In this document: piece by piece, positions 23,688 through 33,351 of the stretch | Layout: each line of letters opens with the position of its first letter | Position numbering within the stretch: position 1 is the stretch's first letter | Assembly: GCA_902787375.1 (NCBI GenBank) | Contig: CADAGD010000012.1 | Location: 1-36,414, forward strand | Length of the DNA: 36,414 bases | From: an uncultured Eubacteriales bacterium | Lineage (GTDB): Bacteria > Bacillota > Clostridia > Christensenellales > CAG-138 | Reading direction: 5' to 3' | Notes under the pieces: model-generated | What the model was told of the DNA's origin: nothing | What the model saw: the letters and a program-made list of their open reading frames with translations, nothing else | Database searches by the model: none | Program-made: the position numbers and the translations under genes

Positions 23688-24563
23688 ATGAAGCTTAAAG
23701 TAGCATTATTGCAGCTATTGCCCGGCAAGAGTCTATCCGAGCAGCTCGAAAAGGGGCGGGAAGCCTGTGAGAGAGCGAAGCAAATGGGAGCGGATATTGC
23801 GCTCTTTCCCGAAATGTGGTCATGCGGATATGACTTCCCTGTTGAAAAGGATGAACTTGAAGCGGTCTCGATAGGGGCTGAAAGCGTGTTTATCAAATGC
23901 TTTCAGAGCTTTGCAAAGGAGCTAGGCATCTGCATAGCGGTAACATATCTTGAGGCATACGGGGCTTTTTCACGTAATTCGCTTGTCGTATTCGATATGA
24001 ACGGTCAGCGTGTGCTTGACTATGCAAAGGTACACACCTGTGATTTTTCCGAAGAGCGTGTCCTGACGCCCGGAAATGATTTTCATGTCTGTGACCTGCA
24101 AACCGCTGAGGGTGTTGTAAAAATCGGCGCGATGATTTGTTATGACAGGGAATTTCCTGAGAGTGCGCGAATACTCATGCTCAAGGGAGCCGAAGTCATT
24201 CTCGTCCCAAACGCATGTCCCATGGAGATAAACCGTCTTTCCCAGCTTCGCGGCAGGGCATATGAGAATATGCTCGGAATCGCAACTTGCAACTATCCTT
24301 CGCGCAAGCCCGACTGCAACGGTCATTCATCGGCTTTCGACGGTGTTGCGTATCTTCCCGACGCTGAGGACTCGCGTGATACCTGCATACTCGAAGCGGA
24401 CGAATGCGAAGGCATTTATATCGCTGCCTTTGACATTGACCGAATGCGTGAATACAGACGCACCGAGGTGCATGGCAATGCCTACAGGCGTCCTGAAAAA
24501 TACGGTCTTCTGGTATTTGACAGGGTCGATGAGCCTTTTGTACGCAGAGATAAGCGCCGTTAG
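23688..24563 (+). CDS. Carbon-nitrogen hydrolase (nitrilase superfamily)
   Basis: A 291-residue amidohydrolase with the complete Glu-Lys-Cys triad: E42 in LFPEMW, K114 in YAKVHTC, C151 in MICYDREFPE. The family includes N-carbamoylputrescine amidase, omega-amidase and D-amino-acid hydrolases. The late segment (NGHSSAFDGVAY) could not be tied to one substrate. The gene starts 13 bases after the SulP stop, so it is probably co-transcribed. ATG 23688 is chosen over a TTG at 23679; the ribosome binding site is poor for both. Confidence 0.85.
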   Translation: MKLKVALLQLLPGKSLSEQLEKGREACERAKQMGADIALFPEMWSCGYDFPVEKDELEAVSIGAESVFIKCFQSFAKELGICIAVTYLEAYGAFSRNSLVVFDMNGQRVLDYAKVHTCDFSEERVLTPGNDFHVCDLQTAEGVVKIGAMICYDREFPESARILMLKGAEVILVPNACPMEINRLSQLRGRAYENMLGIATCNYPSRKPDCNGHSSAFDGVAYLPDAEDSRDTCILEADECEGIYIAAFDIDRMREYRRTEVHGNAYRRPEKYGLLVFDRVDEPFVRRDKRR

Positions 24564-24677
24564 TATTATCGGTATACAGACACAGTTAAGAGTATCGGAA
24601 GGACTACGCTTTAAACCGACGTCTTTTAAAGGCATTAGCTAATCATTGACTATTTAAAATAGAGTCTTGTGAGGATT

Positions 24678-26090
24678 ATGAATCTTTTTAAACAATCAAG
24701 AAATATCAATATGCTTGAAGGCCCTATATTCAGCAGGGTCTTCATGTTTGCGCTGCCGCTTATTATAACCAATATGCTGCAGGTATTCTATAATGCAGCG
24801 GACATGGTAGTTGCCGGCATGTCCGGCGTCGAAGGTGCTATTGGATCAATCGGAACCACCAATGCCATGGTCAACCTTATTGTTAATATATTCATGGGCT
24901 TCTCTGTTGGAACGAACATTGTTGTGGCAAGGAACATAGGCAAGAACGATCCCGACGCAATCCAAAGCTCGGTACACTCATCCCTCATTGTAGGGCTGAT
25001 TACCGGATGTGTATGTGCTGTAATCGGGTTTATAATAAGCCGTCCCATGCTTGAGCTTTTGGGTGACAAGGGACATATTCTCGATCTTGCCTCGCTCTAT
25101 ACCCGTATTTATTTTCTTGGAGTGCCTTTCATTGCGCTGTCAAACTATCTGATTGCCATTTTCAGAGCAAAGGGCGATACCATGACTCCTCTCTTTGTAC
25201 TTGCCGGAACAGGCTTGCTGAATGTTGCTCTCAATCTTGTTTTTGTGCTTGTTTTCAGCATGAGTGTGGATGGAGTCGCTGTCGCAACAGTTCTTTCAAA
25301 TGTCGCTTCGACGATCATACTCGGCGCAAAGCTCATGCGCGATAACAGCTATTGCCGCTTTGATTTTAAAAAGCTCAAGCTTGAAAGAAAAGCTGTGCGT
25401 GAGATAATCAGGGACGGACTTCCTGCGGGTATTCAGGGAGCTTTATTTTCGCTTTCCAATATGCTGATCCAGTCAACTATAATCGGATTCAACAACAGGC
25501 TTTGTCCCGGAGGCTCGGACATAATCGACGGAAATGCCGCCTCAAACAGTCTTGAAGGATTTGCCTATGTTGCGGAGAACTCGGTTTATCAGGCTTCGGT
25601 AACATTCACAAGCCAGAATCTCGGCGCGTCGAATTATAAGCGCATCGGCTCCGTAATGAAATGCTGTTATCTTCAGACAGCGATAATCGCAACTGTCTGT
25701 TCCGTTGCTCTGCTTGTATTCCGCCAGCCGCTTTTAAGCCTGTACATATCATCCGATCTTGCGTTTGAAACGGCTGTTATACGTATGGACATAATGCTGA
25801 TACCTTATTTTTTGCTTGCTTTCATGGAGGTCGGCTCAGGCATACTTCGCGGCTTGGGCAGGAGTGTAACGTCAACGATCGTATCCCTTATCGGAACATG
25901 CGTTTTCAGAATAATCTGGATATATACCATTTGCCCCGCCTTTGATGAGTTATGGATAGTTTATCTTTCCTATCCAATCTCTTGGGCAATCACCGCGCTT
26001 ACGCATTTCATATTCTCCGAAACCACAAGACAGAGATATATCAGGCGTCAGGAGCAGGCATTAAAGGCCAACGCAGTTGAAAACGTGTAA
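24678..26090 (+). CDS. MATE-family efflux transporter
   Basis: A 470-residue multidrug/toxic-compound extrusion antiporter with two MatE repeats of six helices (~15-175 and ~240-400). Typical motifs: EGPIFSRVFMFALPLIITNMLQVFYNAADMVVAG at the start of repeat 1 and the ASVTFTSQNLGA motif in repeat 2. It is exported-substrate specific (cations, drugs) in a way sequence does not reveal. The start ATG 24678 follows GTGAGG closely; the GTG at 24669 is less likely. The 24564-24677 spacer contains no clear promoter, so read-through from the SulP/hydrolase genes is possible. Confidence 0.93.
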   Translation: MNLFKQSRNINMLEGPIFSRVFMFALPLIITNMLQVFYNAADMVVAGMSGVEGAIGSIGTTNAMVNLIVNIFMGFSVGTNIVVARNIGKNDPDAIQSSVHSSLIVGLITGCVCAVIGFIISRPMLELLGDKGHILDLASLYTRIYFLGVPFIALSNYLIAIFRAKGDTMTPLFVLAGTGLLNVALNLVFVLVFSMSVDGVAVATVLSNVASTIILGAKLMRDNSYCRFDFKKLKLERKAVREIIRDGLPAGIQGALFSLSNMLIQSTIIGFNNRLCPGGSDIIDGNAASNSLEGFAYVAENSVYQASVTFTSQNLGASNYKRIGSVMKCCYLQTAIIATVCSVALLVFRQPLLSLYISSDLAFETAVIRMDIMLIPYFLLAFMEVGSGILRGLGRSVTSTIVSLIGTCVFRIIWIYTICPAFDELWIVYLSYPISWAITALTHFIFSETTRQRYIRRQEQALKANAVENV

Positions 26091-26116
26091 TGACGCATAT
26101 AAATCCTTATAGAAGC

Positions 26117-26152
26117 ACAAGCATGGAGCGGAAACTTTTGCTCCATGCTTGT
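26117..26152. terminator. Hairpin between convergent MATE and folD genes
   Basis: ACAAGCATGGAGC (26117-26129) and GCTCCATGCTTGT (26140-26152) form a perfect 13-bp stem with a 10-base loop. The plus side continues CTGTTATTT, a weak T-rich tail, and the minus side has none. It probably acts for the MATE transcript and perhaps for the purine operon end. Confidence 0.6.
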
Positions 26153-26189
26153 CTGTTATTTGCTGTTTTTATCCGGGTTATGATGTCAA

Positions 26190-27032
26190 TTACCGTCGAT
26201 ACTGTTTCGCCAGCTCAAGACAATTCTTGAGCAGATATGCCCTTGTCATAGGCCCGACTCCTCCTGGAACGGGAGAGATGTACGAAGCGCGCTTGCTTAC
26301 CTCTGCAAAATCAACATCCCCAACGGGTTTTCCTTCCGGATAGTTCATTCCCACGTCAATAACAACCGCTCCTTCCTTTACCATATCTGCGGTTATAAGC
26401 CTCGCGTGACCAACAGCGACAATAAGTATATCAGCCTGTTTTGTGAAGCTTGAAAGATTCTGCGTCTTGCTGTGGCAGACCGTAACGGTCGCGTCGTGCA
26501 GCAAGAGCTGTATAGACATCGGTTTGCCGACAATATTGCTTCTTCCGACGACAACACAATGCTTCCCTTTGACGTCTATGTCATATTCGCGGAGCATACG
26601 CATTATTCCGGCGGGCGTACAAGCGGCAATATCCGTTTTATCCGCGTCGATTCTTGCTGTAAAGCCATCAACATCCTTTGAGGTATCTATTGCCGCAAGA
26701 AGCTTCTTGGTGGATATCTGTTGGGGAACGGGGAGCTGGCAGAGTATCGCGTTGACCGAATCATCCCTGTTGAGCGTTTCAATGAATGAGAGCAGCGCGT
26801 CCTCATGTGTTTCCTCAGGCAGCTCGATTATTCTGGGGATTATACCCACCTGTTCACAATCACGTGCCTTCATGCGAACAAGGTTGTGGGATACCATATT
26901 GTTTCCGACAAGTATCAGAGCCATGCTCGGTCTTGCCGCTTCTCCCCTCTCCCTTACAAGGTCGCTGATTCCGCTCCTGACCTCATTTCTTACCTTTTCC
27001 GCTATAGCGGTTCCATCAATTATTACTGCCAT
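26190..27032 (-). CDS. folD: Methylenetetrahydrofolate dehydrogenase/cyclohydrolase
   Basis: Bifunctional enzyme converting 5,10-methylene-THF to 10-formyl-THF, the formyl donor for PurN and AICAR transformylase encoded just upstream. The 280 residues fit the family. Motifs visible: CQLPVPQQI (the PLP loop), DVDGFT, VVGRSNIVGKPM, SKT and the C-terminal ISPVPGGVGPMT. Catalytic Lys55 is present (VRMK), but the usual Tyr four residues before it is Leu51 (codon CTT). AAAGGAG lies 5 bases before the ATG. It is the last gene of the purine operon, 32 bases after purL. Confidence 0.95.
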   Translation of the reverse strand: MAVIIDGTAIAEKVRNEVRSGISDLVRERGEAARPSMALILVGNNMVSHNLVRMKARDCEQVGIIPRIIELPEETHEDALLSFIETLNRDDSVNAILCQLPVPQQISTKKLLAAIDTSKDVDGFTARIDADKTDIAACTPAGIMRMLREYDIDVKGKHCVVVGRSNIVGKPMSIQLLLHDATVTVCHSKTQNLSSFTKQADILIVAVGHARLITADMVKEGAVVIDVGMNYPEGKPVGDVDFAEVSKRASYISPVPGGVGPMTRAYLLKNCLELAKQYRR

Positions 27033-27064
27033 ATGCTCTCCTTTTATGCGAATAAACCTTTGTA

Positions 27065-30000
27065 TTATTTAAAGAAATCGTATGCCGACTCAAATATTTT
27101 CATATCATAATTGCCGGCTACATTCTTGTAAAGACCGTCGCCTATCCTTTCCGAGTGTCCCATCTTGCCAAATACTCGTCCGTCCGGCGAGCAGATGCCC
27201 TCTATCGCGCCGTATGAACCGTTGGGATTGAACAACTGCTCCATCGAAGGCTCGTTGTTATCGTCAACATATCTTGTAATTATCTGCCCGTCAGCCGCCA
27301 GAGCTTCTATGACAGATTTCGGCGCAACAAACCTTCCCTCACCATGGGATATGGGAACATTGTAGACCTCCCCTGTCCTCACGTTTCGCAGCCACGGGCT
27401 ATTGGAGGTTTCAACCCTCACTTTAACAATTCTGGACATATGCCTTGAGATAACATTGTGCGTCAGCGCGGGCATATCCTCTGTCGGAGCAACAATCCTT
27501 CCGAACGGGAGAAGACCTGTTCTCAGGAGAGCTTGGAATCCATTGCATATGCCGCCTATAAGACCGCCCCTTTCGAGCATTCCTTCAACCGCCCTTGCGC
27601 ACTCCGCGTTTCTGATGAACGCCGCTATGAACTTGCCCGATCCGTCAGGCTCGTCGCCGTTGGAGAATCCTCCGGGGATGAACATAAGCTCGGACTCGTT
27701 TACAGCGTGTGAAAAGTCCTTTATGGAATCCCTGAGGCTGCCGGCGGAACCCGTTCTGATAATAACCGTTTCGGCTTTGAATCCCGCATTATTGAGGCGT
27801 CTTGCGGTTTCGTATTCGCAGTTGGTTCCGGGGAAAACCGGGATTACAGCCTTTGGTGAAGCGGTCTTGATGCCGAACGGCTTTACATACGGCTTATCCG
27901 CACAATCAATCCGCATCATATCGCCGTTGTCGCAGTTGCTTGGGAATATTCCCTCAAGCTTTGAATCGTACTCCTTGGAAAGCTCGCAAAGACCTATGGT
28001 TTCCCCGCCGAATGCCAACTCAGGCGTATTAACGGTAACGCCGATGCGTTCGCAAACTACACCCTCGCAGCCGTTCGCAACAGGCTTTTTAACTTCAACT
28101 ATGAACGAACCGCACTCCGACTCAAACAAGTCATCGGTATCAAGCTTAACGCCTATGTCGTTTCCTATAGCCATCTTAAAGAGGGCTTCAGCCGCTCCGA
28201 ATCTTTCGGGAACATAGACGGACACTATGCTTCCGTCCCTTATTCCGGCTCCTATGATATCAAAGAGCCTGTTCAGACCGTCGGCGTCGGGAAGTCCGTT
28301 CTCCCTTTTAACAGCTTTCAGACGATAAATCTCATGGCCCGCCGCTTTGAACTCAGGCGAAATGATGTTATCAACATTGCCTATGGCGGCGGCAAACGAT
28401 ATGAGCGTAGGAGGAACGGATATATCCTCAAAGCTTCCGCTCATGGAGTCCTTGCCGCCTATGGCAGCGGCTCCGAAATCTATCTGAGCGTCGAGCGCAC
28501 CGAGAAGCGCGGAAAGCGGCTTGCCCCATGCCTCGTTTGTTCTAAGACGCTCAAAATACTCTTGGAAGCTCAGCCAGCACTCGTCCATATCAGCTCCCGA
28601 AGCGACAAGCTTGGAAAGCGAATTGACAACAGCCATGTATGAGCCGTAATAGGGAGAAGCCTCGGATATATAAGGGTCGAAGCCATAACTCATAACTGAG
28701 CAGGTTTTTGTTTCACCGTCAAGCACGGGGAATTTTGCCGCCATAGACTGTGTCGGAGTAAGCTGCTTTTTCCCTCCGAAGGGCAGGAGAACGGTATTTG
28801 CACCAACAGTCGAATCGAATGTTTCGGCAAGTCCTCTCTGGGAGCATACGTTTAAATCGGCAACTGTCTTTTTAAGCTTATCCGCAAAGCTGCCTGTAAG
28901 CTTATTATCCCGGTACACGCTTTGCTTTGCAACACGGATATCCGTATGCTTGGCAGCACCGTTTGTATCAATGAATTCCCTTGAAATATCAACCGCCTTC
29001 TGACCCTTGAAATACATGGTCAGTCGATTGTCGTCGGTAACGCTTGCAACTTCTACGGCGTCAACGCCTTCTGCGGCACAGAGCTTTATAAACTCCTCAA
29101 CATCCTTTTTCTCAACAACGACCGCCATGCGTTCCTGCGATTCAGATATTGCAAGCTCGGTCGAATCAAGTCCCATATACTTTTTGGGAACCTTATCGAG
29201 ATTAATCGTAAGACCGTCCGCAAGCTCGCCTATAGCAACGGAAACGCCGCCCGCGCCGAAGTCATTGCAGCGTTTTATCATTCGGGAAGCGGTTGGGTTC
29301 CTGAACAGCCTCTGAAGCTTTCTCTCCTCAGGTGCGTTGCCCTTCTGAACCTCTGCTCCGCAAAGCTCCAATGAAGATGAAGTGTGTGCCTTTGAAGCTC
29401 CTGTCGCGCCGCCGCACCCGTCACGTCCCGTTTTGCCGCCCATGAGAATGACCGAATCCCCGGCAGAGGGTTCCTCTCGCCTTACATTCTCCTGTTTGGC
29501 GGCGGCGATGACCGCGCCGACCTCCATTCGCTTTGCCGCATAACCGTCATGGTATATCTCATGTACAAGTCCTGTCGCAAGCCCTATCTGATTGCCGTAT
29601 GACGAGAAGCCCGACGCCGCCTCACGCACAATACGCCTCTGCGGGAGCTTGCCGGGAATGGTTTCGGAAACAGGTCTTGTGGGATCGGCCGCACCCGTTA
29701 TTCGCATGGACTGATATACATAGCCCCTTCCGGAAAGCGGATCACGGATAGCACCGCCAACACAGGTCGCCGCTCCGCCGAAGGGCTCTATCTCGGTCGG
29801 ATGATTATGCGTTTCATTTTTGAACAGCAGCAGCCAAGGCTCCTTATCACCCTTGTGGTCGATCTCGACCTTGACTGTGCAGGCGTTAATCTCCTTGGAT
29901 TCGTCAAGCCTTGTCAGCTTGCCCTTTTTCTTGAGATACTTGCCGCCTATTGTGGCTATATCCATGAGGCATACGGGCTTTTTATCGCCTATCTCCTCAC

Positions 30001-30766
30001 GCAGCTTCATATATCTATCATATGCCGCTTTGACATCGTCGTCCTCAAACTCTATGGAATCAATATGGGTATTGAACGTCGTATGACGGCAATGATCCGA
30101 CCAGTAAGTATCGAGAACCTTTATCTCCGTAACGGAAGGATTCCTGCCCTCTTTGCGGAAATAATCACGACAGCAAACAGCGTCGGCAAGATCCATGGCA
30201 AGTCCCATGTCATTAATGAGCTTTTTAAGACCGTCGTCATCAAGCTCTGTAAATCCATCTATGAATTCAACCGTGTCAGGCTCGTCATAGTGCTGTTCAA
30301 GGCTCTCATAGGGCTCCAACTGCCCTTCGCGGCTGTCAACAGGATTTATGAGCCTGCCCTTTATCTCCTTCAGGTCGGTTTCCGTTATATTGCCATAAAG
30401 CAGATATACCCTTGCCGTTCTGACAATGGGACGGCAGTCCTCATTGTCCTTGAGGGATATGAGCTGTATGCTCTGCATGGCAGCATCCGCGCACTGATCA
30501 TACTGTCCGGGCAAATACTCTGCGGCAAAGGCCGCAACAGCATCCTCCGGCAGGTCGAAGAATACATTCTCGGTTCTCGGATCTGAGAATACGCTGCCGA
30601 CGCTGTTTTTGAAAACATTCTCTGTGATGTTCTGGACGTCATAGCGGCGCAATATCCTTATTCTGTCAAGTCCATTTATGCCGTGGAGCGTCACGAAATC
30701 ATTTCTTAAAGTCTCCTCCTCATTGGAAAAAGCACTCTTTCGCTCTGTGTAAACTCTGAAAACCAT
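27065..30766 (-). CDS. purL: Phosphoribosylformylglycinamidine synthase, single-chain
   Basis: Fourth step of de novo purine synthesis: FGAR plus glutamine and ATP to FGAM. At 1233 residues this is the large single-chain form; Bacillus uses three separate chains (PurS, PurL, PurQ). Visible: the FGAM signature TYWSDHCRHTTF, the ATP-binding region KNETHNHPTEIEPFGG, a second AIRS-like repeat, and a C-terminal class I glutaminase (from ~960) with VFPGTNCEYET, PGGFSNGDE, the nucleophile Cys in GICNGFQAL and the catalytic His in SHGEGRF. It lies 13 bases after purD and 32 before folD. Confidence 0.96.
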   Translation of the reverse strand: MVFRVYTERKSAFSNEEETLRNDFVTLHGINGLDRIRILRRYDVQNITENVFKNSVGSVFSDPRTENVFFDLPEDAVAAFAAEYLPGQYDQCADAAMQSIQLISLKDNEDCRPIVRTARVYLLYGNITETDLKEIKGRLINPVDSREGQLEPYESLEQHYDEPDTVEFIDGFTELDDDGLKKLINDMGLAMDLADAVCCRDYFRKEGRNPSVTEIKVLDTYWSDHCRHTTFNTHIDSIEFEDDDVKAAYDRYMKLREEIGDKKPVCLMDIATIGGKYLKKKGKLTRLDESKEINACTVKVEIDHKGDKEPWLLLFKNETHNHPTEIEPFGGAATCVGGAIRDPLSGRGYVYQSMRITGAADPTRPVSETIPGKLPQRRIVREAASGFSSYGNQIGLATGLVHEIYHDGYAAKRMEVGAVIAAAKQENVRREEPSAGDSVILMGGKTGRDGCGGATGASKAHTSSSLELCGAEVQKGNAPEERKLQRLFRNPTASRMIKRCNDFGAGGVSVAIGELADGLTINLDKVPKKYMGLDSTELAISESQERMAVVVEKKDVEEFIKLCAAEGVDAVEVASVTDDNRLTMYFKGQKAVDISREFIDTNGAAKHTDIRVAKQSVYRDNKLTGSFADKLKKTVADLNVCSQRGLAETFDSTVGANTVLLPFGGKKQLTPTQSMAAKFPVLDGETKTCSVMSYGFDPYISEASPYYGSYMAVVNSLSKLVASGADMDECWLSFQEYFERLRTNEAWGKPLSALLGALDAQIDFGAAAIGGKDSMSGSFEDISVPPTLISFAAAIGNVDNIISPEFKAAGHEIYRLKAVKRENGLPDADGLNRLFDIIGAGIRDGSIVSVYVPERFGAAEALFKMAIGNDIGVKLDTDDLFESECGSFIVEVKKPVANGCEGVVCERIGVTVNTPELAFGGETIGLCELSKEYDSKLEGIFPSNCDNGDMMRIDCADKPYVKPFGIKTASPKAVIPVFPGTNCEYETARRLNNAGFKAETVIIRTGSAGSLRDSIKDFSHAVNESELMFIPGGFSNGDEPDGSGKFIAAFIRNAECARAVEGMLERGGLIGGICNGFQALLRTGLLPFGRIVAPTEDMPALTHNVISRHMSRIVKVRVETSNSPWLRNVRTGEVYNVPISHGEGRFVAPKSVIEALAADGQIITRYVDDNNEPSMEQLFNPNGSYGAIEGICSPDGRVFGKMGHSERIGDGLYKNVAGNYDMKIFESAYDFFK

Positions 30767-30779
30767 ACAAATGCTCTCC

Positions 30780-32054
30780 TTACTGTTTTTTTATAAAATC
30801 AAGCGCGGTCTTTCCTATGTCATGCCTCATATACATGCCTTCAAAACTGACCTTTTTTGTCTGTTCATAGGCTTTGGCAACCGCTTTCTCAAGCGTGTCG
30901 GCAACGGTGACAACATTCAATACACGGCCGCCCGCAGTAACATAGCCATCGGAAGTGCGCTTTGTTCCGGCATGAACTATCTCCGTATCCGAATCGGTCT
31001 TTTCGATACTTATAGGCAGTCCCTTTTGGTACTTTCCCGGATAACCTCCTGAGGCTATAACGATATTGGCGGCAGCCTTTGGGGAAAATACGACCGGAGT
31101 TTTGTACAATGTGCCATACTCGGTTGCCATCATTGCATCGAGCAATGATGTTTCAAGCAGCGGTATCACCGTCTGTGCTTCGGGATCGCCGAAACGGCTG
31201 TTATACTCGATGACCTTGGGGCCGTTTTCAGTTATCATAAGTCCGAAATACAGGCAGCCCTTGAACGGACAGCCCTCTGCTTCCATTGCGCGTATAGTCG
31301 GTAGGAATATATGATTCATGCACTCATTGGCGACTGCTTCTGTATAGAAGGGATTGGGAGCTATAACTCCCATGCCTCCCGTATTCGCCCCGGTTCCACC
31401 CTCGCCGATCGTCTTGTGATCCATTGAGGAAACCATGGGGATTATGGTTTTTCCATCGGTAAAGCTGAGAACGGTTACTTCGACGCCCTCCAGAAATTCC
31501 TCTATGAGTATCCTGCTGCCGGAAGCACCGAACACCTTGTTTTCCATAAGCTCCCTTACAGCCTGCTCAGCCTCATCACGGGTGCGGCAGATAAAGACGC
31601 CCTTTCCGACCGCAAGACCGTCGGCTTTGATAACCATTGGCAGCTCGTTATTCCTTACATATTCCAACGCGCTCTCAAGCGACGTCATGGACACCGCCTT
31701 TGCCGTTGGAATATTGTACTTCATCATCAGGTTTTTGGAGAATATCTTGCTCGATTCTATCCTTGCCGCCGCCTTTGAAGGCCCGAAGCACGGTATGCCC
31801 ATGGCGCGAAGCCTGTCAGCCATACCCATTGCCAGCGGATCGTCAGGGGTCACAACGACAAAGTCGATGGAATGACTGCCCGCAAATTCACATACAGCCT
31901 CCATGTCCGTAGCCTTTATATCGACACACTCGGCAAATTCCTCCATACCTCCGTTGCCCGGAAGAACGTATATGCTGTCAACCCTTTCATCCATTGAAAG
32001 TCTCTTTGTTACGCCATACTCACGGCCACCGCCGCCTATAACCATTATTCTCAT
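30780..32054 (-). CDS. purD: Phosphoribosylamine-glycine ligase
   Basis: Second purine step: ligates glycine to phosphoribosylamine (ATP-grasp). The 424 residues match the family. Motifs visible: MVIGGGGREYG, VVTPDDPLAMGMAD, VIKADGLAVGKGV (ATP-grasp lysine), EEFLEGVEVTVL, GGMGVIAPNPFY and EYNSRFGDPEAQTV. The start is ATG 32054 preceded by CAGGAGGGG; the 17 upstream codons lack a signal. An 89-base gap to the preceding purH contains a short hairpin. Confidence 0.96.
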   Translation of the reverse strand: MRIMVIGGGGREYGVTKRLSMDERVDSIYVLPGNGGMEEFAECVDIKATDMEAVCEFAGSHSIDFVVVTPDDPLAMGMADRLRAMGIPCFGPSKAAARIESSKIFSKNLMMKYNIPTAKAVSMTSLESALEYVRNNELPMVIKADGLAVGKGVFICRTRDEAEQAVRELMENKVFGASGSRILIEEFLEGVEVTVLSFTDGKTIIPMVSSMDHKTIGEGGTGANTGGMGVIAPNPFYTEAVANECMNHIFLPTIRAMEAEGCPFKGCLYFGLMITENGPKVIEYNSRFGDPEAQTVIPLLETSLLDAMMATEYGTLYKTPVVFSPKAAANIVIASGGYPGKYQKGLPISIEKTDSDTEIVHAGTKRTSDGYVTAGGRVLNVVTVADTLEKAVAKAYEQTKKVSFEGMYMRHDIGKTALDFIKKQ

Positions 32055-32096
32055 AAGCAACCCCTCCTGCACTTTATGTTTTGAATGAATAACAAC

Positions 32097-32125
32097 AGCG
32101 GACAACCAAGTAAATGCCGTCCGCT
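32097..32125 (-). other. Short hairpin between purH and purD
   Basis: AGCGGAC (32097-32103) and GTCCGCT (32119-32125) form a 7-bp stem with a 15-base loop in the 89-base purH-purD gap. No proper T tract follows. It could be an mRNA-processing or partial attenuation site. Confidence 0.35.
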
Positions 32126-32143
32126 ATTATAACGATTGATTAC

Positions 32144-33328
32144 TTAATGATGAAACAGGCGAATCCCATTCATAACCATGGTTATTCCGAGCCTGTTGCA
32201 TTCATCTGTTACATCGCCGTCACGTTTCGAGCCGCCCGCCTGGACTATGTAGCGAACACCGGAACGCGCAGCTCTTGTGATATTATCCGAGAACGGGAAG
32301 AACGCGTCTGAGGCAAGAGCGATTCCCTTGCGCGCGGCAAGAAACTCCTTCTTCTCATCCTTTGTCAGCTCCGAAGGCCGCTCCGTAAAGAAACGCTGCC
32401 ATTCGCCCTCTGCAAGCACATCCTCGGAATGATCCGATATGTAGCAGTCGATGCAGTTATCCCTGTCGGGACGTCCGATACCCTCCCTGAACGGAAGGTT
32501 CAACACCTTCTCATGCTCGCGCATGAGCCAGTTATCCGCCTTATCACCGGCAAGCCTTGTGCAATGTATTCTCGACTGCTGACCCGCGCCAACGCCAATC
32601 GCCTGACCGTCAACGGCATAGCAGACCGAGTTGGACTGAGTGTACTTGAGCGTTATCATTGCGACAATCAGGTCACGCACAGCAGTCTGCGGAAGCTCCT
32701 TATTCTCTGTGACGATATTTGTAAGAACGCTTGCGTCGAGCTTGGCGTCATTGCGCTTCTGCATGAACCTGACCCCGAATACCTCCTTGACCTCGCATTC
32801 CGGAGCCTCGTAATCGGCATCCATCTTGATTATGCAGTACTTGCCGCCCTTTTTTGTCCTTAACAGCTCAAGAGCGTCCTCGTCATAGTCGGGAGCTATA
32901 ACGCCGTCTGAAACCTCAGGCTTAATGACCATTGCGGTCAGAAGGTCGCACTTATCGGAGAGCGCAATAAAATCTCCGAAGCTTGACATCCTGTCGGCTC
33001 CCCTTGCCCTCGCGTATGCGCAGGCAAGCTTGGAATCGTTGATGTTCTCGATATGCTCGACAAAGAGCTTCTTCTTCATTACATCGGAAAGCTCGACGCC
33101 AACCGCCGCACCTGCGGGGCTGACGTGCTTAAAGGAGGCCGCTGCCGGAAGTCCCAGCGCAGCTTTCAGCTCCTTCACAAGCTGCCATGAGTTGAATGCG
33201 TCAAGAAAATTGATATAGCCGGGATTGCCGTTCAGCACCTCGAACGGAAGCTCGGAGCCGTCGGGCATCGTCAGATTCGCCGGATTCTGATTGGGGTTAC
33301 AACCGTATTTCAGTTTCAGTTCCTTCAT
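32144..33328 (-). CDS. purH: Stand-alone AICAR transformylase (PurH C-terminal domain type)
   Basis: Transfers the formyl group from 10-formyl-THF to AICAR, giving FAICAR. The 394 residues contain only the AICARFT domain. The catalytic Lys-His pair is in FKHVSPAGAAVG, followed by RARGADRMSSFGDFIALSD, and the terminus is YIVQAGGSKRDGDVTDECN. The N-terminal IMP-cyclohydrolase (MGS-like) domain found in bifunctional PurH is absent. The next gene upstream encodes a PurO-type cyclohydrolase, which would do the missing step. It is 23 bases after that gene. Confidence 0.92.
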   Translation of the reverse strand: MKELKLKYGCNPNQNPANLTMPDGSELPFEVLNGNPGYINFLDAFNSWQLVKELKAALGLPAAASFKHVSPAGAAVGVELSDVMKKKLFVEHIENINDSKLACAYARARGADRMSSFGDFIALSDKCDLLTAMVIKPEVSDGVIAPDYDEDALELLRTKKGGKYCIIKMDADYEAPECEVKEVFGVRFMQKRNDAKLDASVLTNIVTENKELPQTAVRDLIVAMITLKYTQSNSVCYAVDGQAIGVGAGQQSRIHCTRLAGDKADNWLMREHEKVLNLPFREGIGRPDRDNCIDCYISDHSEDVLAEGEWQRFFTERPSELTKDEKKEFLAARKGIALASDAFFPFSDNITRAARSGVRYIVQAGGSKRDGDVTDECNRLGITMVMNGIRLFHH

Positions 33329-33351
33329 GGTGTTTACTCTCTTTTCTGTGA

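Noticed and set aside
29801-30586. 261-codon plus-strand open frame
   Set aside because: It is antisense to purL and has no supporting signals.
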